A DNA stretch of 64,000 bases. It comes from Brachybacterium phenoliresistens (GTDB lineage: Bacteria; Actinomycetota; Actinomycetes; Actinomycetales; Dermabacteraceae). The DNA lies in the NCBI RefSeq assembly GCF_000576425.1, contig NZ_KK069991.1:153417-217416 (forward strand), given 5' to 3'. Positions 35,492-44,597 of this stretch are shown piece after piece. The position numbers and the translations under genes are program-made. The notes beneath the pieces were generated by a model. It was not told where the DNA came from, ran no database searches, and worked only from the letters and a program-made list of their open reading frames with translations. Positions within the stretch are counted from its first letter, which is position 1. Every line of letters begins with the position of its first letter.

Positions 35492-35995
35492 ATGGATGCC
35501 CTCGATGTCCTGATCGATGCCGCCGCCCGTCCCGTGGAGGCGGCGACCGCCCTGCGCGAGCAGCTCACCCCGGAGGTGCTCGCCGCGCATCCGGGCGGCC
35601 ACGACAACTCCCCGGCCTGGCTGCTGTGGCACACCGCGCGGGAGATCGACGCCCAGCGCGCGGACCTCTCCGGCACCGAGCAGGTGTGGACGGCGCAGGG
35701 GTTCCGCGAGCGGTTCGCGCTGGGGGAGCTGGGCGACGGGATCGGCTACGGCCACACCCCCGAGCAGGCCCGGGCCGTCTCGGTCACGGATGCGGACCTG
35801 CTGCTCGAGCATCTCGCCGCCGTCACCGACGAGCTGATCCGCTACCTGCGCACCCTCGATGCCGACGATCTGGACGCGGTCATCGACACGTCATGGGAGC
35901 CGCCCGTGACCCGTGGCGTGCGCCTGATCAGCATCATCGACGATGCCGCGCAGCACGTGGGACAGGCGGCCTACGCCGTCGGCGCCCGGCGCTGA
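35492..35995 (+). CDS. DinB-like (DUF664) four-helix metal-binding protein
   Basis: 167 residues with the DinB-type histidines in WLLWHTAREID and DAAQHVGQAAY near the end. In actinobacteria this superfamily includes mycothiol-dependent transferases, so a thiol-transfer role is plausible but not shown. Leaderless start. Confidence 0.8.
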   Translation: MDALDVLIDAAARPVEAATALREQLTPEVLAAHPGGHDNSPAWLLWHTAREIDAQRADLSGTEQVWTAQGFRERFALGELGDGIGYGHTPEQARAVSVTDADLLLEHLAAVTDELIRYLRTLDADDLDAVIDTSWEPPVTRGVRLISIIDDAAQHVGQAAYAVGARR

Positions 35996-36026
35996 GCATC
36001 GGCCCGGCGCATCCTGCATCGCCCCC

Positions 36027-36057
36027 TTGAGGTTGACCCGAGGTCAGGGTCCACACT
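36027..36057 (+). promoter_or_regulatory. MerR-type promoter, 19-bp spacer with dyad
   Basis: TTGAGG (36027-36032) and CACACT (36052-36057) are separated by 19 bp. The spacer contains TGACC-CGA-GGTCA (36034-36046). An over-long spacer with a central dyad is the classic MerR activator architecture. It drives the serine hydrolase-MerR pair. Confidence 0.65.
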
Positions 36058-36112
36058 CGCCTCCGCGGCACGGAACCGGCCGCGGCAGGACCTCACGAGG
36101 GAGCAGATCGCC

Positions 36113-37264
36113 ATGACGACCACCGACCACCACCGCACCCCCGCCGCGCCCCGCGCAGCCGACGACGGGCGCGACGCCCTGCAGCAGATCCTCGACGACG
36201 CGGTCGCGGCCGGCATCACCGGCATCACCCTGCGGGTGCGGGACGAGCACGGCGCATGGACCGGAGCCGCCGGCCACGGCGACTGGGAGGGGGCCACGGG
36301 CGCCCCGCCGATCGACGGCCACGTGCGCATCGGCAGCAGCACGAAGACCTTCATCGCGACCCTCGCGCTGAGCCTCGTCGCCGAGGGGCGCATCGCCCTG
36401 GACGACCCGGTGGGCCCGGTGCTGCCGGACCTGGAGCTCGACCCGCGCGTGAGCCTGCGGATGCTGCTCCAGCACACCAGCGGCATCTTCAACCACACGG
36501 GCGAGTACTACCCCGACGGGAGCGTGGTCCCCGGGATCCCCGCCACCACCGCCGGCCGGGAATGGGTCGAGCACCGCTTCGACGACCACGACCCGCGGGA
36601 CCTCGCCCGGCTGGCCCTGTCCCGCCCCGCCCGCTTCGAGCCCGGCACCGACTGGAGCTACTCCAACACCAACTACGTGATCGCCCGCCTCCTCGTCGAG
36701 GCGCTCACCGGCGAGACCGTCGCCGCGGCGATGGAGCGCCGGATCATCTCCCCGCTCGGACTCACCGGGACCCTGCAGCCGACCACCCAGACGGACGTCC
36801 CCGCCCCGCACGCCCGCGCCGGCTTCCGCATCGAGGAGGACGGCGCGCAGCAGATCATCGACGTCACCCGGCAGAACCCCTCGTGGATCTCCAGCGGCGG
36901 CGACATGATCTCCACCGCCCGCGACCTGCAGACCTTCCTGCGCGCCCTGATGGGCGGGCAGCTGCTGCCCCCGGCCCTGCGGGAGGAGATGCTCACGCCG
37001 CGCCCCACCCCGATCCCCGGCTCGGGGTACGGGCTCGGGGTCTTCGTCGAGGATCTCGGCGCCCACGGCACCGTGGTCACCCACCACGGCGGCGCCGCCG
37101 GCCACGGCGCGCTGATGGCCATCACCCCGGACGGGAGCCGGGTGATGACCGGGACGATGAACTACGTCGACGACGCCGGGCTCTCCCTGGCTGTCCCCTT
37201 CCAGCGGCTCTCGCAGTCGCTGGTGCGGGCCGTCTTCGCCGGGGAAGCTCCCGCGCAGGGATGA
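36113..37264 (+). CDS. Class C beta-lactamase-fold serine hydrolase
   Basis: 383 residues, no signal peptide, so cytoplasmic and more likely an esterase than a penicillin-interacting enzyme. The family triad is complete: SSTK (Ser75, Lys78), YSN (183-185) and a late HHGGAAGHG. Ribosome site GAGGGAG. Its promoter looks MerR-controlled and the merR gene follows 7 bases after the stop, so it is the likely target and perhaps processes a compound sensed by the regulator. Confidence 0.88.
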   Translation: MTTTDHHRTPAAPRAADDGRDALQQILDDAVAAGITGITLRVRDEHGAWTGAAGHGDWEGATGAPPIDGHVRIGSSTKTFIATLALSLVAEGRIALDDPVGPVLPDLELDPRVSLRMLLQHTSGIFNHTGEYYPDGSVVPGIPATTAGREWVEHRFDDHDPRDLARLALSRPARFEPGTDWSYSNTNYVIARLLVEALTGETVAAAMERRIISPLGLTGTLQPTTQTDVPAPHARAGFRIEEDGAQQIIDVTRQNPSWISSGGDMISTARDLQTFLRALMGGQLLPPALREEMLTPRPTPIPGSGYGLGVFVEDLGAHGTVVTHHGGAAGHGALMAITPDGSRVMTGTMNYVDDAGLSLAVPFQRLSQSLVRAVFAGEAPAQG

Positions 37265-37271
37265 TGGGCCG

Positions 37272-38057
37272 ATGAGCACCGGGGTGACGATCGGACAGGC
37301 GGCGGCGTTCGCCGGGGTGACCATCAAGACGGTGCGGCACTACCACCGCCTGGGCCTGGTGCCGGAGCCGGAGCGCGACGTCTCCGGCTACCGGCGCTAC
37401 GGCCCGGCGGAGCTGCTGCGACTGGTCCAGGTGCGCGCCCTCGCCGGCGCCGGGGTGCCCCTGGCCGAGGTCGGCCCGCTGCTCGCGGCCGACGATGACG
37501 AGTTCTCCCGCGCGATCGACGGGGTGGAGCGCCAGGTCACCGCACGGATCCGGGAGCTGACGGCGCGACGGTCGGTGCTGCGCCGCCTGCGGGACGGCGA
37601 CCGGACCCTGCTGCCCGATCGGGCGGCGGACCTCCTGGCGCGGATGCCCGGCCTGGGCTTCTCGGAGGCCGAGGTGGCCGTCGCCCGGGAGGGCCTGGTC
37701 CTGGCCCGGGCGATGGTCCCCGAGGCCTTCGAGGCGCACCTGGGGCACGTCGAGAACGCCCTGGCCGACGAGCAGTTCGTCGCGCTGAGCCGTCGCGCCG
37801 CGGAGGCGGCCACCTGGTCGCCGGAGGACCCGCGCCTGCCCGGCCTGGCGGAGGAGGTCGTGGCGCACTACCTGGCCCGGCCCGAGCACCTCGCGATCGT
37901 CACCGGCATGCAGGCCCGCAGCGACACCGCGGCCCGGTACCAGGTGGTCCGGGACGCGGGCGTCGCTCCCGGATCGGCCGGGGAGCGTCTGCAGGCGCTG
38001 GTCGAGGCGGGTCTGCGCCGCGCCGGCGTGCGCGTGCCCGGTCCCCGGGAGGCCTGA
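37272..38057 (+). CDS. MerR family regulator
   Basis: 261 residues. The winged helix TIGQAAAFAGVTIKTVRHYHRLGLVPEPERDVSGYRRY sits at the N-terminus, then a coiled coil, then an all-helical C-terminal domain (TipA-like length) that probably binds an organic ligand. No Cys cluster for metals. It is cotranscribed with the hydrolase and should activate the 36027 promoter. Confidence 0.9.
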   Translation: MSTGVTIGQAAAFAGVTIKTVRHYHRLGLVPEPERDVSGYRRYGPAELLRLVQVRALAGAGVPLAEVGPLLAADDDEFSRAIDGVERQVTARIRELTARRSVLRRLRDGDRTLLPDRAADLLARMPGLGFSEAEVAVAREGLVLARAMVPEAFEAHLGHVENALADEQFVALSRRAAEAATWSPEDPRLPGLAEEVVAHYLARPEHLAIVTGMQARSDTAARYQVVRDAGVAPGSAGERLQALVEAGLRRAGVRVPGPREA

Positions 38058-38059
38058 GC

Positions 38060-39580
38060 TCAGCGCACCCCGCGCATGCCGCGGCCGATGGGGCGGGCGA
38101 TGAGCAGCATGAGCACGCCGATGCCGATGGTCACCGCCCCGAGGGTGCCGAAGTAGGCGCCCTCGTTCTCGGCGGAGTAGAAGCCGGCCAGCGAGCCGGA
38201 CAGCGCGGTGCCCAGGGCCACGGACAGGTTGTACAGCGCCATCATCATCACCGGGAAGGCCGAGGGGGCCAGGCGCGTGGCCAGGGACAGGCCCACGGGG
38301 GAGATGGACAGCTCGCCCATCGTCGCGACCAGCATGATCATCGCGACCCACAGCACCGGCACGGAGGCGAAGGGGACCATCGGCAGGAACAGCACGAAGG
38401 CGGCGCCCATGAGGATGATGCCGAGCCCGAACTTCGCCGGGGTGGTCGGCTGGCGCGGCCCCAGCTTCGTCCACAGCGCGGCGAAGATCGGGGCGAGGAC
38501 GATGATGAAGAAGGGGTTGAAGGACTGCACCCACGAGATCGGCATCTCCCAGCCCAGCACGCTGCGGTTCATGCGGGTGTCGGAGTACAGGGTGATCACC
38601 GTGAACTGCTGCTGGAACAGGGCGAAGAACGCGGCGGTGCCGATGAACATCGGGATGAACGCGATGACGCGGGAGCGCTCGTCGGCGGTGATCTTCGAGG
38701 AGGTCAGCAGCAGGGCGAACAGCACGATCGCGCCGACGGCGGAGATGCCCACGACGATGCCGGCGAGGTTCGCCGGGGTGATGGCGCCGGTGAGGACCAG
38801 TCCGCCGACCAGCAGCACCGCGAACAGGGCGACCGAGATCCACAGCGGGTACTTCCCGGCGGGCAGCGGGTCCGGCACGCGGGAGGCGGTCGCCGGCAGG
38901 TTCCGGCGGGTCAGCGCGTACTGGGTCAGGCCGATGGCCATGCCGACGGCGGCGAGGCCGAAGCCCAGGTGGAAGCCCCATTCCTTCTGCAGCAGGCCGG
39001 TCAGCAGCGGACCGAACAGGCCGCCGATGTTCACGCCCATGTAATAGATCGAGAAGCCGGCGTCGCGGCGGGCGTCGTTGACCTCGTACAGCGATCCGAC
39101 CAGCGTCGCCGCGGTGGCCTTGAGGCCGCCGGAGCCGATGGCCACGCACAGCAGGCCCACGACGAGGCCGGGCACGCCGGGCAGCAGGGCCAGGGCGATG
39201 TGCCCGACCATGATCAGCGCGCCGCTGAAGAAGAGGGTCCGCTCCGGGCCGACGAGGCGGTCCGAGACCAGCGCGCCGAGGATGCAGAACACGTACACCG
39301 CGCCGCCGTACGCGCCGACGATGCCGGTGGCGACGGACTTCGAGATGCCCAGGCCGCCCTCGGCGACCTGGAAGTACATGTAGATCGCGAGGATGCCCTG
39401 CATGCCGTAGAAGCTGAAGCGCTCCCACGTCTCGACGCTGAACAGGTTCGCGAGCGGCCGCGGCTGGCCGAAGAAGGTCTTGCCGGAGGGGTTGTGCGCG
39501 TCCGCCGGGGGAGCGGCGGGCGCCGTCGGGAGGGGGCCTGAGTCGTTCACGGAGAGACATCGTTCGCCGCGGGGCGTCAT
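38060..39580 (-). CDS. POT/PTR2 family di- and tripeptide:proton symporter
   Basis: 506 residues. Proton-coupled peptide importer signatures: SVETWERFSFYGMQG (ExxERFxYY-like, ~48-62) and DAGFSIYYMGVNIGG (PTR2 motif), then 12-14 helices. ATG 39580 is given; a GTG 27 bases downstream (VNDSGPL) is possible and neither has a strong ribosome site. It converges on the merR gene with a 2-base gap between the stops. Confidence 0.92.
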   Translation of the reverse strand: MTPRGERCLSVNDSGPLPTAPAAPPADAHNPSGKTFFGQPRPLANLFSVETWERFSFYGMQGILAIYMYFQVAEGGLGISKSVATGIVGAYGGAVYVFCILGALVSDRLVGPERTLFFSGALIMVGHIALALLPGVPGLVVGLLCVAIGSGGLKATAATLVGSLYEVNDARRDAGFSIYYMGVNIGGLFGPLLTGLLQKEWGFHLGFGLAAVGMAIGLTQYALTRRNLPATASRVPDPLPAGKYPLWISVALFAVLLVGGLVLTGAITPANLAGIVVGISAVGAIVLFALLLTSSKITADERSRVIAFIPMFIGTAAFFALFQQQFTVITLYSDTRMNRSVLGWEMPISWVQSFNPFFIIVLAPIFAALWTKLGPRQPTTPAKFGLGIILMGAAFVLFLPMVPFASVPVLWVAMIMLVATMGELSISPVGLSLATRLAPSAFPVMMMALYNLSVALGTALSGSLAGFYSAENEGAYFGTLGAVTIGIGVLMLLIARPIGRGMRGVR

Positions 39581-39669
39581 CTGTACATCGCTGCGGCCGA
39601 TCCTGTGACGAGTTCCTCGCGCCGTCCGGGGGCGCGATCACGCCCCCGCAGCACGTCGGCGGGGCCGAC

Positions 39670-39717
39670 GACGAGGGCGTCGAGGCAGGTCAGGAGACCT
39701 GCGTCGACGCCCTCGCC
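39670..39717. terminator. Strong hairpin downstream of the DoxX gene
   Basis: 22-bp imperfect stem (arms start GACGAGGGCGTCGA and end TCGACGCCCTCGCC) with a 4-base loop, between the DoxX stop and the POT transporter start, both on the minus strand. Confidence 0.65.
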
Positions 39718-39739
39718 GGGGTGATCGGGCCGTGCGGGG

Positions 39740-40213
39740 TCAGACCTCCGCGGCCGCGGAGCTGCGGGCGCGGCCGCGCGCGGAGCGGCGGCGGCCCAGC
39801 ACGGTGGCATCGGCCGAGTAGCGTCCTGCGCCGACGGCGGCGAGGGCGAGCGCGCCGGCGCCGAGCGCGCCGACCAGCTCCCAGCCGCCCTGGTCGACGA
39901 ACAGGCCCTGGGGGAGGTGGACCAGCAGGGCGGCGACGAGCATGTCGACCGTGAGCACGAGGCCGACGATCGGCGTGAACGCGCCGAGCACGAGCAGCAC
40001 GCCGCCGATGAGCTCGGCGTAGGCGACCACGGGCGCCGCGACCTGGGCGAAGGGCACGCCCATGCCGGAGAAGCTCTCGGCCACGCCGGGCATGCCGAAC
40101 TGGAAGACCTTCTGGTAGCCGTGCGCGGCGAAGATGACGCCGAGCGCGACGCGGGCGAGGAGGAGGCCGAGATCGCTCAGGGCGGATCGGCCGGCGGGGG
40201 TCGAGGGGGCCAT
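39740..40213 (-). CDS. DoxX family membrane protein
   Basis: 157 residues, four helices, opening with LLLARVALGVIFAAHGYQKVFQFG, typical of DoxX. The family's role is poorly defined (redox or thiol-stress links in mycobacteria). CAGGAG precedes ATG; TACCGT (40249-40254, minus) is a likely -10, so it has its own promoter downstream of padR. Confidence 0.85.
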   Translation of the reverse strand: MAPSTPAGRSALSDLGLLLARVALGVIFAAHGYQKVFQFGMPGVAESFSGMGVPFAQVAAPVVAYAELIGGVLLVLGAFTPIVGLVLTVDMLVAALLVHLPQGLFVDQGGWELVGALGAGALALAAVGAGRYSADATVLGRRRSARGRARSSAAAEV

Positions 40214-40305
40214 GGGTGACTCCTGGGTCGAAGGGGATCGTTGCCCTCACGGTAGAGGAAAGTTCAACCAATGCCCAGGGGGTGCTCCGTCGCGGGAGTC
40301 GCGGG

Positions 40306-40719
40306 TCACTCCGGGGCCGGCGGCGCGTCCGGGCTGATCGCGGGGGCCGGGGCGGCGGCGAGGCGGGCGTGGGCCTGCTCGATCCCGGCGAGATAGGCCG
40401 CCCCGATCGAGGTCAGGGTGAAGTCCTGGCGCTTCATGCCGGTGCGGGCCACGTCCACCCGGTGGACGGCGAGCACCTGCGCCTCCGCCAGACGCCGCAG
40501 CGTCCGGTACAGCCCGCGCTCGGTGACGCTCCATCCGGTCGCCTCCTCGAGGCGGGCGGCGACCTCGGCGGCGGGGACCGGGCCGTGCGCCCGGACGATC
40601 CGCAGCAGGGCGAGCGTCGTCGCCGACTTCTTGTACGTCTCGACCCAGCTCGCGGTGAGCTCCCGCGCCCACTCCGCATCGGCCGAGGTCGCCTCGGCCG
40701 ATGCGGGCTCGCGGCTCAT
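40306..40719 (-). CDS. PadR-like transcriptional regulator
   Basis: 137 residues with a winged helix (TLALLRIVRAHGPVPAAEVAARLEEATGWSVTERGLYRTLRRL) and the wing residues that follow, then a short tail. Its ATG overlaps the stop of the upstream membrane-protein gene by ATGA, so the two are translationally coupled. It probably represses the operon through the dyad at 41218-41238. Confidence 0.8.
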   Translation of the reverse strand: MSREPASAEATSADAEWARELTASWVETYKKSATTLALLRIVRAHGPVPAAEVAARLEEATGWSVTERGLYRTLRRLAEAQVLAVHRVDVARTGMKRQDFTLTSIGAAYLAGIEQAHARLAAAPAPAISPDAPPAPE

Positions 40720-41177
40720 GCGCGCCCCGCCTCGAACCCGCGCCCGGCGAGGGAGCCGGCCGCGTGGGCCAGGAACCCCAGGGCCCAGATCCCGGGCATG
40801 GCGAGCATCGGCCCGCCCCAGCTGGGGTCGAGCCCCTCGCCGAGGGCCGAGCGGACGAAGGCATGCAGGGCGAAGGACCCGTTCACGCTCACGTAGAGCA
40901 GGGCATGGGCGATCAGGAGCCCGAAGCGCAGGCGGCCCAGCGCCCGGCCCCGGGTGCCGAGGTAGATCGCGGCGCCGGCTGCGATCACCGCGGTGAGCAG
41001 GGCCGCCAGCAGGGCGATGCGCCCGCCGGTGAGCGCGATCGTGACCTGCAGCGCGAGGCAGGCCAGGACGAGCGCACCGAGATAGGGCAGCAGGCTGTGC
41101 AGGGCGGCGTCGGTCGACCCGGCCGGCGGCCGCGCCGGGCGGGGATCGGAGGGCAGGGGGTGGGAGGTCGAGGTCAT
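40716..41177 (-). CDS. Four-helix membrane protein in padR operon
   Basis: 153 residues, four hydrophobic segments (YLGALVLACLALQVTIAL onward). No family recognised. CGGAGGAG precedes ATG. First gene of the padR operon; regulators of this kind often control an adjacent membrane protein, so it may be a stress or drug-response protein. Confidence 0.7.
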   Translation of the reverse strand: MTSTSHPLPSDPRPARPPAGSTDAALHSLLPYLGALVLACLALQVTIALTGGRIALLAALLTAVIAAGAAIYLGTRGRALGRLRFGLLIAHALLYVSVNGSFALHAFVRSALGEGLDPSWGGPMLAMPGIWALGFLAHAAGSLAGRGFEAGRA

Positions 41178-41217
41178 GGCGGGCTCCTCCGTCGGATCCA
41201 GCGGTCTGTGACATCAG

Positions 41218-41238
41218 TACTGTACCTATGGTGCAGTA
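41218..41238. promoter_or_regulatory. PadR operator in the membrane-protein/padR promoter
   Basis: Dyad TACTGTACC-TAT-GGTGCAGTA, 8 of 9 positions paired. It overlaps the -10 zone (TAGGTA/TACAGT) downstream of a perfect minus-strand -35 TTGACA (41244-41249). This suits autorepression. Confidence 0.6.
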
Positions 41239-41323
41239 CCGGCTGTCAAGAGGGGCGGCGGTCGCGGGGCCGATGGGGAGGAGGAGCGGATGTGGGCCGT
41301 GCCGAGAGGTCTTCCGCGGTCCC

Positions 41324-41329
41324 TACACT
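41324..41329 (+). promoter_or_regulatory. -10 box TACACT, leaderless dnaB start
   Basis: TACACT, GGACCG, then GTG 41336. Confidence 0.55.
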
Positions 41330-41335
41330 GGACCG

Positions 41336-42736
41336 GTGAGCACGCAGAGCGAGACCTTCGAGAACCAGGCGTACGAGTCCGGGCCCGACCGCGGGCTCGA
41401 GCGCACCCCGCCGCAGGACCTCGCCGCGGAGCGCGGAGTGCTCGGCGGCATGATGCTGTCCAAGGACGCGATCGCGGACGTCATCGAGATCGTCAAGAGC
41501 AACGACTTCTACCGCCCCGCGCACGAGATCATCTTCGATGCGATCACGAGCCTGTACTCCCGCGGTGAGCCCGCGGACCTGGTCACCGTCTCCGACGAGC
41601 TGACCAAGAAGGGCGAGCTGCAGCGCGTGGGCGGCGGCGCCTACCTCGCCGACCTCATCGACATGGTCCCCACCGCCGCGAACGCCGGCTACTACGCGGA
41701 GATCGTCGTCGAGCGCGCGACCCTGCGGCGCCTGGTCGAGGCCGGCACCCGCATCGTCCAGCTCGGCTATGCGGCCGACGGCGGCGAGATCGAGGAGGCC
41801 ATCAACGAGGCCCAGGCCCAGGTGTACGCCGTCACCGAGCGCGGCCGCAGCGAGGACTTCCTCCCGCTGGGCGAGGTCATCGACGACACCCTCAACGCCA
41901 TCGAGGCCACCCAGAACCGCGGCGGCCAGGTCACCGGCGTGCCCACGGGCTTCCACGAGTTCGACGAGCTCACCCAGGGCCTGCACCCCGGGCAGATGAT
42001 CATCTTCGCCGGCCGTCCCGCCATGGGCAAGACGACCCTCGGCATGGACGTGCTGCGCTCCGCCTCGATCCACAACGGCATGGCCAGCGTCATCTTCTCC
42101 CTGGAGATGGACAAGACCGAGATCACCATGCGTCTGCTCTCGGCCGAGTCCCAGGTCCCGATGAACCGCATGCGCGACGGCTCCATGGACGACCGCGACT
42201 GGCAGGCCATGGCCCGCGCCATGAGCCGGATCGGCGACGCCCCGCTGTTCATGGACGACTCCGCGAACATGTCGCTGATGGAGATCCGCGCCAAGTGCCG
42301 CCGCCTGAAGCAGAAGCACGACATCAAGCTCGTGGTCATCGACTACCTGCAGCTCATGAGCTCGGGCAAGAAGGTCGAGTCCCGCCAGCAGGAGGTCTCC
42401 GAGTTCTCGCGAGCCCTCAAGCTGCTGGCCAAGGAGATCGAGGTCCCCGTGATCGCCATCTCGCAGCTGAACCGTGGCAGCGAGCAGCGCACCGACAAGA
42501 CCCCGATGATGAGCGACCTGCGCGAGTCCGGCTCGATCGAGCAGGACGCCGACCTCATCATCCTGATCCACCGCGAGGACTACTACGAGAAGGAGTCCCC
42601 CCGCGCCGGCGAGGCGGATCTCATCGTCGCCAAGCACCGCAACGGCGCCACCGCCACCATCCCGGTCGCCTTCGAGGGCCGCTACTCCCGGTTCAAGGAC
42701 ATGCCCGCCGGCGGCGGGGGCGGGTTCTCGGGCTGA
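41336..42736 (+). CDS. dnaB: Replicative DNA helicase DnaB
   Basis: Hexameric 5'-3' helicase of the replication fork, 466 residues. The N-terminal primase-interacting domain (PQDLAAERGVLGGMMLSKDAIADV) and the RecA-like motor follow each other, with Walker A GRPAMGKT (226-233) and Walker B LVVIDYLQLM. The C-terminal arginine-finger and loop region (QLNRGSEQR, SDLRESGSIEQDAD) is intact and there is no intein. The start is GTG 41336 rather than an upstream in-frame ATG (41228), because of the leaderless -10. The usual partner rplI is not upstream here. Confidence 0.97.
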   Translation: MSTQSETFENQAYESGPDRGLERTPPQDLAAERGVLGGMMLSKDAIADVIEIVKSNDFYRPAHEIIFDAITSLYSRGEPADLVTVSDELTKKGELQRVGGGAYLADLIDMVPTAANAGYYAEIVVERATLRRLVEAGTRIVQLGYAADGGEIEEAINEAQAQVYAVTERGRSEDFLPLGEVIDDTLNAIEATQNRGGQVTGVPTGFHEFDELTQGLHPGQMIIFAGRPAMGKTTLGMDVLRSASIHNGMASVIFSLEMDKTEITMRLLSAESQVPMNRMRDGSMDDRDWQAMARAMSRIGDAPLFMDDSANMSLMEIRAKCRRLKQKHDIKLVVIDYLQLMSSGKKVESRQQEVSEFSRALKLLAKEIEVPVIAISQLNRGSEQRTDKTPMMSDLRESGSIEQDADLIILIHREDYYEKESPRAGEADLIVAKHRNGATATIPVAFEGRYSRFKDMPAGGGGGFSG

Positions 42737-42761
42737 GGTGGTTCTACGAGCACTTTCGGGT

Positions 42762-43865
42762 TCACTGAGGTTCTAGGGCGTCTAGCTTCTTCCGTAGTGA
42801 AGCTATGTTCTTCTTATAGCGACGGATGGAGCGGTGATTCCAGGCTCTACAGAGAAGAATGAGTCCAGTGGTGCGGGCGGCGACCGGCCTTTCAAAGCTC
42901 ACAAGAACGTAGAGTATTCCCTGTGCGCCAATGGCAGCAATTCCGACGATCAACGCACCCTTGTCCATTGCATCCTCGGTAAGCGGGAATAGAGAAACTC
43001 CCAGGAGGATCAAGAATGTCGGGGTGAGTGTTGAGACTATCGAAGATAGAACGGCATAGGCCCCCGCCGATCGCTTGGGGACGCTGGCGGGCAATGAAAC
43101 GATCAGGCATGCTCCGACGGACGCAAGCGTGGTCAGTAGGGGAATTGCGATGAGTGTCCCGGTGTCATTGAGGGTCACCCCCAGTCCGAACCCGTAGATC
43201 AATCCAGGAATCGCATTCCAGGCGAGCAGACGCAATGCCAGGCGAGCTTTAGTGACCGAAGGGGCGGGCCTCTCGAGCCATGGCCGGAGGATTTCTCGTT
43301 CTGTGCGTTCGAGGCTCTTAAGTTGCAGGGGAAAATGGATCTCGCCGAATATGTCGCTGGCGCTCAGCGCGGCGTTCGCTGTATAGATCGCGATGGCGCC
43401 GACCGCTGCCGGCACCACTACTTCGGCGGGACGGATGCTGCTCGCTTGGAGTGCGCCGACTGATGCGTCGACGACCAGGAATGCTAACGCGAACTCCGTC
43501 AGGATTACGGCCGTACCGAGAGTGCCTATTGTGCGGTAGTCATCGATGTTGGGTTGCCATCGATGCAGGCCAACCGCCACTGCGAAGGCGACAAGCATGG
43601 GGGCGAGGGTGAGGGTGAGTCCTCGAGAGTCATGGACGAGTGGATAATCGGTGTCCAGGATGTTTGGCACCCCGGGCGGCGCAATCGCCATGTAGATTCT
43701 AATGAATGGCCCCAGTGCCAGCCAAAAAATCGCTCCGAGGGTCAGCGACAAAGTGAGGCCTAGTGATGGGTCCAGTCGTTGCTTCAAACGGCGATGGGTG
43801 TTGCGCTTCTCTGAGTCGCCGGGCGAGAGCTGCGTCTGGTCCCCGTTGTCGTTCACGTCGTTCAT
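42762..43865 (-). CDS. Unknown polytopic membrane protein of atypical (low) GC
   Basis: 367 residues with about eight hydrophobic segments (SLGLTLSLTLGAIFWLALGPFIRI at the start; GTAVILTEFALAFLVVDASVG; AMDKGALIVGIAAIGAQGILYVLVSF) and a basic C-terminal helix (RYKKNIASLRKKLDAL). I do not recognise the family. The coding DNA is visibly poorer in GC than everything around it, with many A- or T-ending codons, so it was probably acquired by transfer. Its start at 43865 has only a short GAGG. It lies tail-to-tail with dnaB. Confidence 0.75.
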   Translation of the reverse strand: MNDVNDNGDQTQLSPGDSEKRNTHRRLKQRLDPSLGLTLSLTLGAIFWLALGPFIRIYMAIAPPGVPNILDTDYPLVHDSRGLTLTLAPMLVAFAVAVGLHRWQPNIDDYRTIGTLGTAVILTEFALAFLVVDASVGALQASSIRPAEVVVPAAVGAIAIYTANAALSASDIFGEIHFPLQLKSLERTEREILRPWLERPAPSVTKARLALRLLAWNAIPGLIYGFGLGVTLNDTGTLIAIPLLTTLASVGACLIVSLPASVPKRSAGAYAVLSSIVSTLTPTFLILLGVSLFPLTEDAMDKGALIVGIAAIGAQGILYVLVSFERPVAARTTGLILLCRAWNHRSIRRYKKNIASLRKKLDALEPQ

Positions 43866-43979
43866 TCCTCAAGTCAACTCGAGCGGCGGGGTCGAGGCAA
43901 CGTCTCCGCTCCGCTCGACGCTGATCTGCTCTGGGTGGAGTCGCCCTATTTGGAGCCCCGGCCGCGGCAGGCTCGGAGC

Positions 43980-44597
43980 ATGAACACCACCACGCAACCT
44001 GGAACCGCCCTCGCGGACCGCACCGGACTGGGCCTGCTGCACCAGCGGGTCCTGATCCTGGACCGCGAGCTCGACATGGACAACGGCGCGCAGCTCAGCG
44101 CCGGGCTCCTCCTGCTCGCCGCCGAGGACCCCTCGGCGGACATCACCCTGCTCATCAACTCTCCCGGCGGGCTGGTCCCGGCGATGCTCGCCATCGGCGA
44201 CCTCATGGACCTGATCCCCTGCGACGTGCGCACCGTGTGCCTCGGCATGGCCTACAGCGCCGGGCAGTACCTGCTCACCCACGGCACCCCGGGCAAGCGG
44301 CTCATCCTCCCGCACGGCCGGGTGCTCATGCACCAGGGCTCCGCGGGCTTCGGGGGCAGCGCCGCCGACATCGAGATCCAGGCCGAGGACCTGCGCAAGA
44401 ACCGCGACCTGCTGATCCGCATCACCGCCGAGCGCACCGGCCAGGACGTCGAGCGCATCGCCGTGGACTCCGAGCGCGACCGCTTCTGGGACGCGCAGGA
44501 CGCGATCGCCTACGGCTTCTGCGATCGCACCGTCGACTCCCTGGCCGACGTCCTGCCGCTGGGTGCGGCCACCGGCCGGGCGGGAGGCCTGCGATGA
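43980..44597 (+). CDS. clpP: ClpP-type serine protease subunit, catalytic
   Basis: 205 residues. Peptidase of the Clp proteolytic chamber with a full triad: Ser93 in GMAYSAGQ, His118 in LMHQ and Asp163 in AVDSERDRF. The GGS-AADIEIQAEDL handle region is normal. It is one of an overlapping pair and not next to tig/clpX, so it is likely an additional set beyond the housekeeping ClpP1/P2, as with clpP3/clpP4 in Streptomyces. The overlap ATGA with the next gene implies coupled synthesis of both subunits. Confidence 0.92.
   Translation: MNTTTQPGTALADRTGLGLLHQRVLILDRELDMDNGAQLSAGLLLLAAEDPSADITLLINSPGGLVPAMLAIGDLMDLIPCDVRTVCLGMAYSAGQYLLTHGTPGKRLILPHGRVLMHQGSAGFGGSAADIEIQAEDLRKNRDLLIRITAERTGQDVERIAVDSERDRFWDAQDAIAYGFCDRTVDSLADVLPLGAATGRAGGLR

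Noticed and set aside
42740-43980. Prophage or integrative element around the low-GC gene
   Set aside because: No integrase, attachment repeats, tRNA or phage genes are visible; only one gene differs in composition.
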